A stretch of 64,000 nucleotides of DNA, taken from the NCBI GenBank assembly GCA_963978905.1, contig OZ022257.1:50610873-50674872 (forward strand), in the 5' to 3' direction. This DNA is from Trichostrongylus colubriformis. Its lineage: Eukaryota > Nematoda > Chromadorea > Rhabditida > Trichostrongylidae. The translations under genes and the position numbers were made by a program. Position 1 is the stretch's first letter, and every line of letters begins with the position of its first letter. Of the stretch, positions 1 to 12,503 are shown piece by piece. Under the pieces are notes generated by a model. That model did no database searches and was not told the origin of the DNA. It worked only from the letters and a program-made list of their open reading frames with translations.

Positions 1-230
1 TTTACTTCCTTCGTGGGATTTACCCCAAAAGTTGTGTCGTTGCCTTCGTGGAAATTCCTTTCGTGGTAATTAGATCAAATTTCCAATCAAAACCACATCC
101 GGTCCCACAGTGGAGAAGGACCCGCTACTGTTTTGCTGAACGTCCCTTTCACTATTTCAACCAGTGTTTTGTTTTCAAAATTATATTAGTTTATAGCTTT
201 TCCTCAAAATTATTTTCATAAAAAGTTCAG
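1..230 (+). other. Intron upstream of the first visible V-ATPase exon
   Basis: No coding match to the missing N-terminal part of subunit a was found. The stretch ends in TTCAG at 226-230, the acceptor for the exon at 231, so it is best read as intron. It contains repeated short words such as TTCGTGG. Confidence 0.5.
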
Positions 231-3200
231 ATTTGTCACCGGAGTGATCAATCGTAACAAAGTGATTTCTTTCGAACGATTCATATGGCGATTTTGTCGA
301 GGCAAAGTTTTTGTACGAACGGCTGACATAACTGAGAAAACGGAACTCTTTGATGTAGGCACACACTATTGTCATGAAACATCCATAAAAAGTATTTTTA
401 GTCAATTGTATCCAATTTTTAGCACGACAAGTCGGACGATAAAGCCGTGTTCATATTGTTTTTCTCTGGTGATCAACTAAGATCAAGGGTACAAAAGATC
501 TGTGTCGGGTAATTTTTCGATTTCTATAATCCTAGTTATCATAGTTCGAAAATTTTTGTTCAGATTCCATGCGGTCATATATAATTGTCCGGAAAATCCC
601 GCAGAACGAGCACACCTCCTGGCACAGATCAACGGACAGGTAATCTTGTGGTCCCACGGCTAGAGTTGGATGTGAGCCAAAATTTATCGTTTTCAGGTCG
701 GTGATATGCAAAGCGTTATCAGCAAAACCTTGGAATACCGTCACAAAATCATCTATGCAGCAGCGTTGAGCGTGAAAAAATGGACGATCATGGTTTGTCA
801 GATTAAATCCTAACCATTTGTGAATATCACCACCGGAGGGATCGAATTTTTTCAGCTGCTGAAACTGAAGTCGATTTTCCACACTCTCAACATGTTCAGC
901 GTTGATGTCACACACAAATGTCTCATTGCTGAGTGTTGGGTACCGACGGTGGATCTTCCACATGTGAGAGTTGCACTCCGTAAAGGAACGGTACGTCTTC
1001 CATTAATACCGATAGCCTCACATTGATTTTCGACTATGAAGAGTGCAAAATAGTCTTAAAATGGCACGCATGCCGAAGGCCGCGTTCGTACTTTGCGCCG
1101 GCAGGGCACGTCTGCGTTCACAGGCAGCGAGGCAGAGTGGAGCAGGGAGAAACGCAGGCAACGAGACAGGGTGGCACAGGCGGAGACGCAGGAACACGCA
1201 ATGACCCCCGCCGCCGGCACCGAAAAGTATGAATGCGGCCAAAGCATTTAAGCTACTTCTTATTGCTTGATTGAATACTCTGGCAAGGGCAATGTGAGTA
1301 ATGAGAACTCGTAAAGTGAACCATCAAAATGAAAGTTGCTGTCTAGGATCTAGAATTATATGTGGCGAAAGTTTCGGCACAAAAGAGCTCCGCGAGCTCT
1401 ATAAAAGCTGTCTTCTTCAACACCTGCCAATTCAGCAGCTTTAGCAGTGCTCGCCTCGGTGAAATAGGGCCCTATTTCTCGGGCTTTGACCGTTCAATTT
1501 CGTTTTTTTCTCATTTTGGTACTAGTAGGCGTTTGGACGTGCGTATTCAATAATCTTCTGATATTCGGCCCGGACTACCCCACCACTGTCTTTAAGGGGT
1601 GTGTAGCCATGAGTCAAATTTTCGCCTTGCGGCGTCGCACTCGTGGCGCCATCAGCACGAATTGCCACGGTTGGTTGGAATTCCGCTCAGAAGCAAAGGG
1701 TTGGTACCATGGAGGTCCTCGTAAGAAATTGCTATTTATCCCTTCATTATCTGAAAACAACAACTTCCGAACACTAAAAAACAAAATATTAACATATAGA
1801 GTAAAAAGACATTAGCAACCAAGGAATAATCAATTCGCGTTGTTGAACAAGGGCTTCGCGGAAAGTCTGGAAACATAAGAAGTCACGGCTTGTTTGTGAT
1901 ACTTTTACTTTCGTGGATTCTCCTTCAACTTCTTATCGGCTATATTAATAGAACCTTCTCATTTCACTTCAACGCTGCAAAAGTGAGGGAGAGAATCCGG
2001 AGTCATCTTTTTGGTGTGCATTACGCACTCCACTCACATACACAATGGGGGCATATAAATACGATAAGACTACGTCGTTTGTTCCCTCAGCTTGGCCTCA
2101 TGCTTATTCAGTGGTGTCAGAGCAGTTGCAAACTCGGCAACTCGGTAGGCCTTACCCAGCTTTGGTCCCTAGACTCTGAGAGTTAGGCCGCTTTCATACT
2201 TTGCGCTCCGACGCCGTCACCTGCGTCGCTTTGACGCCGTCACCGCAGTCACTGCCAAGTATGAAAGCGGTCTTAGAGCGTCGTCTAATGACAATTTTAT
2301 ACGCCACATCCATCAAGTATTCATGTATGCAATATATTATATTATATTCCAGGATCAAGCAGGCTCCACAGTACATGCGGTAATAAATGAAATGGAGACG
2401 CATAAAATGCCACCGACACATTTCAAACTGAACAAGTTTACCCAGGGTTTCCAAAACATCGTTGACGCATACGGTATCGCAAGCTATCGAGAGGTTAACC
2501 CAGGTGAGTGAGGTTATTGTTCTTCTAGACGAAGCAGGGAATTGGAATATGAAGTGTCAGAAGGGTTCCATCGTACTAAAGGAGAATATCATCTTTTGGG
2601 TATATGAGACAGTGATTGAACTGGAAATGCGGGCATTTTTAATAACTGCAAGGAGTCACTGGCCACGGAGGAATGGAAAGAGCGGTGAATTCAGGCAAAA
2701 TAAGGGCACTGCTGAAAAAAACTAAAAATTTACTTTTCATGATAAGTTCATTTCAGCCCCCTGGTCCATCATCTCTTTCCCGTTCCTATTTGCTGTTATG
2801 TTCGGTGATTCTGGTCATGGAATCATTATGCTGCTGGCTGCTCTCGCTTTCGTCGTGTTTGAAAAGAAACTGATATCGATGAAAATCAAAGATGAGGTAC
2901 CACTTTGCGACACCACAAACATAGCTCCAAGTTTAGGATGCAATAGTATGGTGTACCGTAAGCAGCCTGCCGCCAGTACAACACAAGGCATCAGTTAAAA
3001 AACTGGCTCTAAATACAAACAGACTATAATTTGACTCTCGAAACTGTAAGTTCAGGATTCAATAATACGGTGTACCATAAGCAACATGCTGCCAGCGAAC
3101 CATACGCGAACCCACATGAAACGAAACCTTGCTCAGCACTACAAGTTTTTGGACTAAAATTAAAACAATGTGAAAAACAAAAAAAAAACGAGAGCAAAAG

Positions 3201-6200
3201 AACAAACGAAGCACTTTTGTTCAAAAGCAAAAGTGTTTCGACAATGTGAAAACAACGACATCATTTAATTTATTTGCCGTCTGATAAAGCGTATTGCATG
3301 CTTTTACGGCAATGTTTCTTGCATGGGACGACTAAGTGGTTCTTCTTTGTCCAGTAGTTATCACGGTATAACTTTTGTTGCACACTGAACATCTAATCTT
3401 GCGTGGTACGAGGGCTACGAGGGGTAGGCATTGTTCAGAGTTGGCGACTTTTGCGACTCGCGCGATTCAGGTGAAAGAAATAAGATACATATCGCTTAAG
3501 AAATTCAGGCGATGGCGCGATTCAGGCGATAAGGCTATTTAGGCGGAAAGCATAACATATGTATCGACTAGGTGAATGATACACCTGAATCGCCTGAATC
3601 GCAAAATCTGAACAATGCTTTACCCTGAGGATCAAAGAGGTTTGATCTCACGTGGATAACCATAATTTTCAGATCTTCAATACATTTTTCGGTGGTAGAT
3701 ATGTCGTTCTACTCATGGGGATATTCTCCATATATACTGGCTTCCTATACAACGATATCTACTCAAAATCAATCAATGTCTTTGGATCTTCCTGGAAAAA
3801 CCCATATCCGTGAGTTTTCGTCACAACCCAATTTTTTAAGGTGGTACCCATTTTGTCCGAGTTTTTTCACGATGAGCTAATGCTCTAAGTGAATAAATAA
3901 ATAAAAAATAAATGGTTTAGTTAGAATTGCAAATCAGAAGCGATTTTTGTTTGTTACCTGTTAGTATTCCAGAGCGTCACTGCTGGCGTATATGGAAGAG
4001 GAGGGCCATAACAACAGCCAAACATTAGATCTAACCTTCCCACCGGAGTACTCATTTGACTCAAACCTGGTAAGCTGGAATACTTTTTGTTAGTGTAATA
4101 CTTTTAGGCGAATTATGTCATCAATTTTAGGGACCGTATCCATTTGGTGTTGATCCTGTCTGGAACATTGCCAAGAACAAGTTGAATTTTTTGAATCCAA
4201 TGAAAATGAAGACATCGATTATTGTTGGAATTTCTCAGATGACCTTCGGACTTCTTCTGTCGCTCTGTAACCACATGTATGTTTGCCTTTATTCGGTCCA
4301 GAGATGAAATGGACTCCAGGGTGATGACTTTATACCACCGAATGAGGGCGGAAGAAGGCGACCCAGCCGTTTTCTGTGGAACACTCCAGAAAGTACATCG
4401 GTTTTATAAGACATTGTTCAGAGTTCACGATTTGCGCCATTCTGGCTGTCTGAATCGTGCGAAACGCGCGATCACCTGAATTGCGTAATCGATACGTATC
4501 TCTTTCCTTTCGCCTGAATGAATCGCGCGAGTGGCGCGCATCGCCATATCTGACTAATACCCTACGCTTGAGTCCGGGGAGTGGTAAGGAGTGATATACC
4601 ACTAGCATGATACTGTGAGTAGAATGCCGAAAGAATAGCTTGGGTATGGGTTTCGTTAGAAGTCCTTTTACCCGTACCAGCTTACCACTGCCCGACGAAC
4701 GGCGGTGGACAATAAAATAGTGAATGATACGACATCCTTCGATAAAAATCTATCTCAACGATTTTATTGGTCCCTCTCAGAAAGCTGAATACAGACTGAT
4801 GTGTAGTTCAAAACGTTGAAATCAGCAAAAAAAAATTGGAAAGAATTGAAAATGTTGATAAAAATATAATTTTCGTTCCAGCCACAATCGCTCTGTGGTT
4901 GATGTGCTATTCGTGTTCATACCACAAGTATTCTTCCTCTTCTGTATATTTGTGTATCTGTGTGTAATGGTGAGTTGAACACACAAAATCTGATTCGGTA
5001 TGGGAGCATAGCAGCGTGAGGCGTGACCAGAACGTTAGTCCACGCCCACTTCGGACGAGTGTCCTCCTCCGTGCCCTTTATGCCTTGCTTGGTTCACCTT
5101 TGTTTCACATTTATGGGTCGGATTCAACAAATATCGAATATTTTTGATATCACCGAAATTGCTGCCTAATTAATGAGGATTCATTTAGCTTTTGAGAAAG
5201 ATCAGTACTTTTCTGTCTAAATCTGGCCGTACACCAATTTTTGCTCCCATCATTCTTGACGTGCCATTCTTATTTGGCAATTTTTTCTTCTGTAATTAAC
5301 ACTGAATTCGTTCCAGGTGGTATTGAAATGGATATTTTTCTATGTGAAACCGGCATTCATTTTTGGTCGTCTGTATCCGGGTGCATACTGTGCACCATCA
5401 CTACTAATTGGACTTATCAATATGTTCATGCTCAAAGCCAGAGACGTAAGTGATTCGGTGATTATGTGCTATACAGGTTCACCCCTACCGATCTCTCAGG
5501 GCCTCACTAGCGAATCCTCAGCTTGGCCCTTCACGGGAAGGTGCGCTACTCCTCAATGGTCCCGTTTGCTACACATATGACCACCAATAAAGTACCCAAT
5601 GCTTTCAAGATCCTAAGAGAGCCATTTTAAAAGAGGAAGATGGGAAGAAATGATCGTTTTGAAATGAACATTTGAGGTTAAAAGCGCTATTCGGTAGAGA
5701 AATCCGGGTTTGAAAGCGCAGCGCTTTGGTTTCTATTCGCATCTCCCGCGTATCTCTTCGAACTGCCACATCACCTTCCCGAGTTCCCGCTGTAGGAGAT
5801 GTCATTTATTGCCTCGTAGGGTGTATTTCATCATTCATGATGATGTAAAATAAATGAAACAACGGACGGCTACAATGAAGTTAGACAATGAATGGAAGAA
5901 TGAAAAAAGGATAAAAAGGGTGTTCTGATGAAAAAAAAATTCCATCAAATTCACACACTTAGTAAGGTGTCATGTGCGCAAATCTGCAACCGAAGAACTG
6001 CAAGTGTTGCAAATCGGCGGTTTCCGTCGGGCAATCGGGCAACTACACCACCGGTGGCCAACTCTATGAACCAGAAAGACTCAAACTGAACTAGGCCTGA
6101 TAACTTATATTCTAAGCATATCGATGAGCGAAGAAACAAATCAGCAACTGAGGCAATTAATAAACTGACAAATATCGAGGGCTTGCACCTATGAGCATTG

Positions 6201-9200
6201 CGAGAACACAAGGTAGTAACATATGTTTATAACTGAACTAAAACACAATGAACTATTACACGAGAACAAGACACAAATTCGGACTCACGTCAGTTCTCCT
6301 TACAGAGGTCAGTCCTACGGCCACTTGAGTTAGTTCTCATAATGTCAATCAGTAGGTGTCGTTAATATTTCCAGTAAATAGTTCTAAGGGCCGGAGCCCT
6401 GTGGGAGCCGTCGCCAAGGGAATATGAATGTTAGTCGACCGTCCACAAAAATACACACATCAAGAATGCCTCCGGGGCCATGATGCCAGCCGTTGAGAGC
6501 CGCATCTTCCCGCCAGATCGCGCGATAGTCATAAGGTAGATGAGACGGCGTTCCCCACAGGCGTCGGGGCACCCAGGATTCCTCGAAACGTTCCTCGCAT
6601 ACGCGACAGCAAGCATTACGTTAGATCTACCGTAGCCCAAAACTGCCAGCTCCCGGTGTCTTTGAAACAATGATATGGAGCTACTGACTCGTATCAAAGT
6701 ACTTAATGCACCCGCCTCTTATACGTGGAATTGGTTATGTATTTGGCCTTTTACATACTGCAGATTTGACGGGCTGAGCAAGCCTATTAGCCAATGTTTT
6801 CTCTCACACCAGGCAATGCCAAAATGGTGAAACGCTCACGCGGCGAGTTTCAGATCTGACCCAGGGCTAAATCTGCGGATCGAAAATGCCACGTCGGCGC
6901 CACGTGCCATCTCCCCACCTACCCGAACGTGTGTCCACGGTGGAGCAGACAAAATTTTGATTTCCATTTTTTGCATAGAACGAGCAGAACAGTCACTTGC
7001 TTTTGCTCTGAGTACCATTGGGAAGTCCTTTTTGGCAAGATTGAGTGAAAGCTCAGAAAGGGGTCTTGCATTAATTTGAAATCATCAAGAAATCATTAAG
7101 TAGTAAGCAACTGTGTTGACTGCCGTACCACTTTTCTCGTTCTATATCAAAAATAAAAATTATTCATTGCAGCCAGGTTTCGTACACAATATTGGAGGTG
7201 TGAATTCCACCGATACAGTTGTCGTTGATGGCAAGAATTACACTTACGAGATGTACGACCAGTGTTATCTACAGCAATGGTATCCTGGACAGGTGACTTA
7301 AGATCATTAGTTTTAAATCATTTTCACGATAAAATAAAATGAAATTTTCGTAGAATTTTCATTTTATTTGTGTTTTTTAGAAATTCTAATGACATTTGCA
7401 ATATATCTATCATAGAAGTATTTATTATACTCCTTGTTTTACTCTAATTTTATAGAAATTTTGCAGAAAATTTGATATAACATTACATTGAATTAGTAAC
7501 GACGTTTCATATCCATCATACACCGTTCATCAAGTTTAAGAAATTACAGGTAATCACTGAACAAATTCTTCTTCTTCTGGCTGTCATTTCTATTCCAATC
7601 ATGCTACTTGTAAAGCCTTTCTACGTACGATCACTCGCGAAACGCGGGCTTCCCATACCCGGTGGTCACAGCCATGGTGGCGAGGAGGATGAGGAGGTCA
7701 GTTTACCGAAATTTGTTTCATTGTTCGCTTTGCATGCTATCACAGCATCTGGCACCTGAACAAATTGACATTTATAGATCGAAAAATCAAAATGAATATC
7801 GCAGAATCAGCAAAAGATGCATGCAAGGAAAAACATGCTCAAATTTATTTCTTGTAGGATCTGAAGAACGTTCATCATAGTTTCTTTGAAGAGATATTCT
7901 GGTATGATTGCAAGGGGAAGACATCATTTTGATCCCCTGGACACTCTAACGTTCATTCGTCAGCCACTGTCATTCTTCTACCTGTGTTCTTGGAGTGTTC
8001 CTGAAATGATAACTGCCCATGTGTTTGCCACCAGAACAGAAATTCGCGTGGTGGCGTTCGCTGTGCGACGCGATGAGTCCGCTATAAGGGGGCCGTGTGT
8101 ACTAGTACTAGTTGAGACAAAAAAATGGGTGTATCCTATGCTCGCTTTACTTTTACTCCAGGACTTGAAGGGTTCGTGCACGGAAAAATGAGTGTCTTTG
8201 TCACACATAGATTTATGTTGTACTTGCCCAATGAAAGCCGCACGCAAAGTTTCTGGAACCAAAAATGTGAGAATCCGCCTAAGATAGAGCTCCTCAAAAT
8301 GGCGGCCAAAGAGGGGGTGGGGGTGGAGGGGGGCTTCAGAGTGAGTGCCCGCCCCGTCATCCGCAGCGGTCACGGACGAAGATCGGAACTATTTAAGCAA
8401 CTTTTTGTCCCCACTATGCGTCTCCGATGACGGTGGACGACGGGTTGGGCATTTGCTCTGAGGCCCCATCCCATCGGCCACCAGTTTGAGGAGCTGTATC
8501 TTAGCCGGATTCTCACTTTTTCCTGTGAAACTACCTATGTTGCCCTTATTAAAAGTATACAACATAAATTTAGGGGTCACAGAGAAACTCATTTCCGTAC
8601 ATGATTCCTTTGATATGCCCCTCTCGAATCGCACCCGTCGTCCCGCCCCACAAGTGGCCACGCGAATTTTCTGTTTTAGTGACACATACTCTAAGTTCTC
8701 ACATCAATATTGTTCCAGCCAGCGAGTGAGGGAGGCGGGGGAGGGGGGGGGGATGAAGGGATCAAGGCAGGTCTAGTCTCTAACTGAATAATTCGAATAC
8801 GAGTGGATTGTATGACCAACTGCTTATGTCTCGCCTTGTTCAAAATCAGCGCGTACGAGATTCTTTGGAGTGTGTGCCATATGTCGAATATTTGCTTTGC
8901 GGCGTCGCACTCGCGACGCTATCAGCACAGCTTGCCGCGGTTAGTTGGAACTCCGTTGAGGACGCAAAGAGCTGGTACCATAGACCTTTTCTGAGGAAAT
9001 AGCTGTTCATCTCAATGTAGAACAATAAGACAAATTAGTCGCATAAAAAGTAAAAGAAACATCAGCATTACATGATGACAATCCTAACCAAGAAAAAAAT
9101 TAGTTCGGGCGTAAAACTTTGAAGGGAATGACGCAATGCACACAATCACACGCGAAGGAATTCGCGGCGCCGCTCGCCGCGCGGAAATTCGACATAGGGC

Positions 9201-10339
9201 CATACTCCCGATTCTTTGCGATGCCGAAAGATAACGTTCTTAATTTTCTCAGAGTATCAAGTGAAAGTGAATAATTTCAGTTCAGCTTTGGCGATGTGAT
9301 GGTTTACCAGGCGATTCATACGATTGAGTTCGCACTAGGTTGTATCTCTCACACGGCTTCCTATCTTCGACTTTGGGCCCTTTCATTGGCTCATGCACGT
9401 AAGCGTTCCTACTAAGATCGAGCTGGCTATGCTATTATTTATTAGTTTATGATGATGATACATCACAGTTATAGAAATCCGAAAAAAAGCTGTTTCACGA
9501 ATTCATCGATTTTTTTTCACAGAGCTTTCGGAAGTATTGTGGGATATGCTGCTGTCAATTGGCTTGAACATGGGCGGATGGGCTGGATCGGCGGCGATAT
9601 TCATTCTCTACTTTTTCTTCGGAACGCTTTCTATTTCGATTTTGATTCTTATGGAAGGCCTTTCCGCTTTCCTGCATGCACTTCGTCTCCACTGGTACGA
9701 AAATCGTTTTTAAAATGTCGTAAAATGTAAAAAAAGAAAATATCTGCAGAAAATATTGGAATACGAGTATAGCTGGCACGCACTGCTGTGCGCGAAATAC
9801 TATGTGCGTCAGTCGGTCGATCGAAACTGCTTTTTTAAGGACAGAGTATTTCGGTGCACGCTCCACCCACAGTGGGAGGAGCTTGACTTGGTTCATGCAT
9901 GGTCTTTATTTCCCGTCCCATGACCACCCATACCACACTTGTCCCCATCTCCACAGGTCGTTATTCAATAATTCCTCATTTCGTGACAGACTCACGGAGG
10001 GACGTGCAGACGGACAAAGCGTTTTCTATATATAAGGGATTCCAAGGTGAAGGAATGAGTGTTCAGAAGATGTATTTGCAGGCTTGATACTAACTTTGAA
10101 CCAATGAAAAGTGAAGGATAAGCCCTGTCCCCTGCTTTTCTTGAATTTAATCTCATGATTAAAGCGGCACAACATTCCCTTTTGTGAAACTAAATTCTCT
10201 CCTTTTTTTTGAAAAAAACGAATGTCCTGCATATTTTAGGGTGGAATTCAATTCGAAATTCTACGGTGGTACTGGCGTGGCATTCGAACCGTTCTATTTC
10301 ACACGACTTATACGTATTGCCGAAGGATTGGAGCAATAA
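231..10339 (+). CDS. V-type H+-ATPase subunit a (V0 sector), 5'-partial, 18 exons
   Basis: Subunit a is the membrane stator of the V-ATPase; its C-terminal half forms the proton half-channels beside the c-ring. Exons: 231-354, 423-508, 564-639, 697-792, 856-990, 2353-2503, 2757-2896, 3673-3809, 3973-4069, 4131-4276, 4882-4969, 5317-5445, 7173-7292, 7550-7696, 7858-7901, 9286-9398, 9523-9694, 10240-10339. All phases agree and give 699 residues up to TAA; about 180-200 N-terminal residues are outside the window. Family signatures seen: [77 protein letters not shown], and [18 protein letters not shown], which holds the essential channel arginine, then [18 protein letters not shown] loop with HSHGG and an acidic run precedes the short exon 7858-7901. 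The 9286 acceptor is the one that keeps phase; another AG lies at 9279-9280. I cannot say which nematode paralogue (unc-32, vha-5, vha-6 or vha-7) this is. Confidence 0.95.
1078..1240. repeat. MITE with GGCCGC...TACTTTGCG inverted ends (copy 1)
   Basis: Inverted ends: GGCCGCGTTCGTACTTTGCG on the left and the complement of GAAAAGTATGAATGCGGCC on the right, enclosing a GC-rich core. It lies in the 991-2352 V-ATPase intron. Related ends recur at 2186-2273, 30601-30655, 31233-31375, 33836-33985, 55203-55356 and 57898-58060. Confidence 0.75.
1615..1730. repeat. Dispersed repeat, copy A (second copy near 8880)
   Basis: About 100 bp containing TTGCGGCGTCGCACTCG, a shared CATCAGCAC-like stretch and TTGGTACCAT. 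It is clearly similar to 8880-8985 in another intron of the same gene, in the same orientation. It has no coding potential that I trust. Confidence 0.65.
2186..2273. repeat. Short copy of the GGCCGC/TACTTTGCG MITE (copy 2)
   Basis: An 88-bp fold-back: GGCCGCTTTCATACTTTGCG at the left and CCAAGTATGAAAGCGGTC at the right, with little core between. Same intron as copy 1. Confidence 0.7.
2930..3120 (+). repeat. Local imperfect duplication in a V-ATPase intron
   Basis: The segment around 2930-2985 recurs diverged at 3045-3110. Shared words are GGTGTACC, TAAGCA and TGCCGCCAG/TGCTGCCAG. Otherwise the 2897-3672 intron has no feature I can name, apart from the repeat at 3440-3610. Confidence 0.5.
3440..3610. 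repeat. Palindromic repeat rich in GATTCAGGCGAT
   Basis: Repeats of GCGATTCAGG(C/T)GA on one strand are answered by CACCTGAATCGCCTGAATCGC at its end, giving a fold-back. A related segment at about 4420-4560 has TGAATCGTGCGAAACGCGCG and TTCGCCTGAATGAATCGCGCG. Both lie in introns of the V-ATPase gene. Confidence 0.55.
5446..7172 (+). other. Long V-ATPase intron with no recognised element
   Basis: A 1.7-kb intron between the exon ending MFMLKARD and the one starting PGFVHNIGG. Short open frames occur on both strands but none shows a motif I recognise. Confidence 0.5.
8165..8615. repeat. Long-TIR MITE (copy 1) in a V-ATPase intron
   Basis: About 145 bp at the left is repeated as its reverse complement at the right. 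Shared words on the inward strand include CGGAAAAATGAGT, TTTATGTTGTA, GTGAGAATCCG and AAGATA(G/C)AGCTCCTCAAA. The central part is GC-rich. The same family occurs at 43583-44018 in an ETS-gene intron. Non-autonomous; no transposase frame. Confidence 0.8.
8880..8985. repeat. Dispersed repeat, copy B
   Basis: Second copy of the repeat at 1615-1730, sharing TTTGCGGCGTCGCACTCG and GCTGGTACCATAGACC, with scattered substitutions. Confidence 0.65.
9815..10035 (+). repeat. Dispersed repeat related to 46930-47690
   Basis: In the 9695-10239 intron. Words shared with the downstream repeat include GTGCACGCTCC, ACTTGGTTCATG/ACTTGATCCATG, a CTTGTCCC-rich pyrimidine stretch and ATCTCCACAGGT/ATCTCTACAGGT. 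The copies are diverged and their ends are not defined. Confidence 0.5.
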
Positions 10340-10340
10340 A
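10335..10340 (+). promoter_or_regulatory. AATAAA overlapping the V-ATPase stop codon
   Basis: The hexamer AATAAA spans the TAA stop of the V-ATPase gene. If used, the 3' UTR would be only about 10-25 bases. Use as a poly(A) signal is inferred only from the sequence. Confidence 0.35.
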
Positions 10341-12503
10341 AACTGGCGTGAAACTGCCAGTTTATGTGCTGGAAAACCTTTTATACATTTTAGAAGAGTC
10401 TCTCGTATAAAGATGATACTATATCGAGTTGTCTTGTGTATACATATTATAGTAAGTAAGGCTACTGTCAGGGCTTTTTCATTCAGCTCCATTGATCTAC
10501 ATGCATAATGTGCATACCTTCACTGGCTGTCTCAGGGCAAAAGTTTGAGCATCTTATTTCATGCCCAAAAGACAAAATACCTTTCGCAAGGAGTTGAGGG
10601 GAGTATTTTATAAGAAGCGGCACATCCAAGCATCCTCCAGGGATTCTTGAGGGGTGCATACTCAGGCGTATATTTTAGCCTAAGCCCTAGTGAAGGAAGT
10701 ACGGATTCTCTTTCCCTGTTAGGTCTAGGTAAAAATAATGTCCACAGTGGGATGCCTCCTCCCGTGTCCCCCCACCCTCATTGCCGTAGCACTCTACTAT
10801 CTTTATGGAGGATCGCAAATGGGTGCTCTCCGATGGAGCTGTGAAATTGCCGCCTGTTCATATGCTCAAAGGCTGGCGGAACCTGTGAAAAGGAAACCGG
10901 CATGCTGTGAAGGCTTCCCCGCGGCAGCATCACCGTTGAAGCGCATGCCGTAGCTGGCGCCTGCACCTTACGGGTGGCCGCACCTTCTTTCACCTTCAAT
11001 AAACCGTCCGCAAAAATCAAAAAATAACCGCTTCTTTTTGTGGTTTGTTAGATGCAGTTGTTGTTGCGGTAGAGGTCTCTGCTACGTTGCTTAAAGACAG
11101 CATTAGGGGTAATGTGGTTATAGAGAAATCCCTAAAAGAAGTTACTTACATGGAAACTATGAGCCTAAAAGAAGTTACTTACATGGAAACTATGAGCCTA
11201 AGAAGGCTAATTGTGGCGAAATCCCGGTGAAAAAAGTGCACCTCCGAGCTGTAGAAACGGCGCAACGGAGAGGAGCCGCCGCCTTTCGATAATCGACCCC
11301 GCCTCCTATCGACATTATTCTTCATCGGCTACGATGAGAGCGGCCAAGGATATGCGGTGAGATTGAAGGTGTTGCAGCGCGCTTCCGCAGTTTTAGTCTG
11401 AAGCTCACTTCAGGAAAAAGATGCTGTCGTATTTCCAAACATTCCCTTGTGTTTGCTTGGCAGCATGCCAATGGAAATTTTGTTAGGAGTATCCCCCTCT
11501 TGACGGAAAGGTCGTCCGCATTGAGGATCAACGAGAGAAGGAGGACGTATCTCTCGGGTTTTGGGCCATTTCCATCCGTTTTTTCTCCACTGTCCTGTTA
11601 CTAGGCATCTCGACTTTCAAATTCGCTACTTCTTTTACTTTACGTCCGAATTTCCCCTAAAGCTGCCTTCGAGCGCTCTTCCTCAGTGAGATGTTCGTTT
11701 CATTGATTGGAGGACAGGTCAGTCAGAAGCACTTGTAGTCTTTCTGTATGAGGAAATTCGATGGATTACGAATCCTAGGGTAAGGTTAGAATATTCGAAG
11801 AGCATAGTATATTGAGCTTGCTGCATTTCAGAAATTCAGAAAGAGAAGTGTTTTTTCACCTTACAATTAGCAGCTATTTGTGAATCCTGATATAAAAAAT
11901 TCAAGTAACCGTGAGTGGCTACTATCTTTGCCTCTCGTAAACCTTGAGCATTTGCAACTGTCTGCAACCTTTTTCGTTGAAACGTGATTGAATTCCCAGC
12001 TTCTATATAGGATGGTTCATACCGGCTGCGTATTAATCTCACCAAAAATTTTTAAGACCGTTGTTGATTCTCATGAATCAGCTCGCACTTTCCCAAGAGT
12101 TAAAACTGGAAGTATGTGATGGTTCCAGAGATCCAAACCACAATCATAACGAGTGTATTAACGGTCAAAAATAAATTTGAGAGGAGAACTGGCTGCTATG
12201 ACTTGTTCCGTTCACTGAGCTATCTTGAAGTTATAGTCGAACACTTTACATGGAAAATTTTTATTGAAAATCTAATGTCACTATAGAAAAACAAATTTTT
12301 ACGGGTAAAAAATGCTGATCAGAACTCTCATGGCCCCGTGAACTATGGCGATTAACATATCTAGTATGTATTGAGCAAAATGACACACTACTAACAGCAT
12401 ATATTATAGTTTCCGTACAGCATAAAACAAAACAACAATTACTTGTGAAGGAATTTCGGATAGATGTAGTGGGTAATAGTGAGTTAAAGTGCTTTAGAAC
12501 ACT
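10341..12503. other. Intergenic interval between convergent V-ATPase and branching-enzyme genes
   Basis: About 2.2 kb between the 3' ends of two converging genes. The only structure seen is a 33-bp direct repeat at 11131-11196. No RNA gene or coding frame with a recognisable domain was seen. Confidence 0.6.
11131..11196 (+). repeat. 33-bp tandem duplication, two copies
   Basis: The unit starting CCTAAAAGAAGTTACTTAC occurs at 11131 and again at 11164 without mismatch, followed by the start of a third unit (CCTAAGAAGG). The unit is 11 codons long and stays open in one plus frame, but no protein is inferred. Confidence 0.85.
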
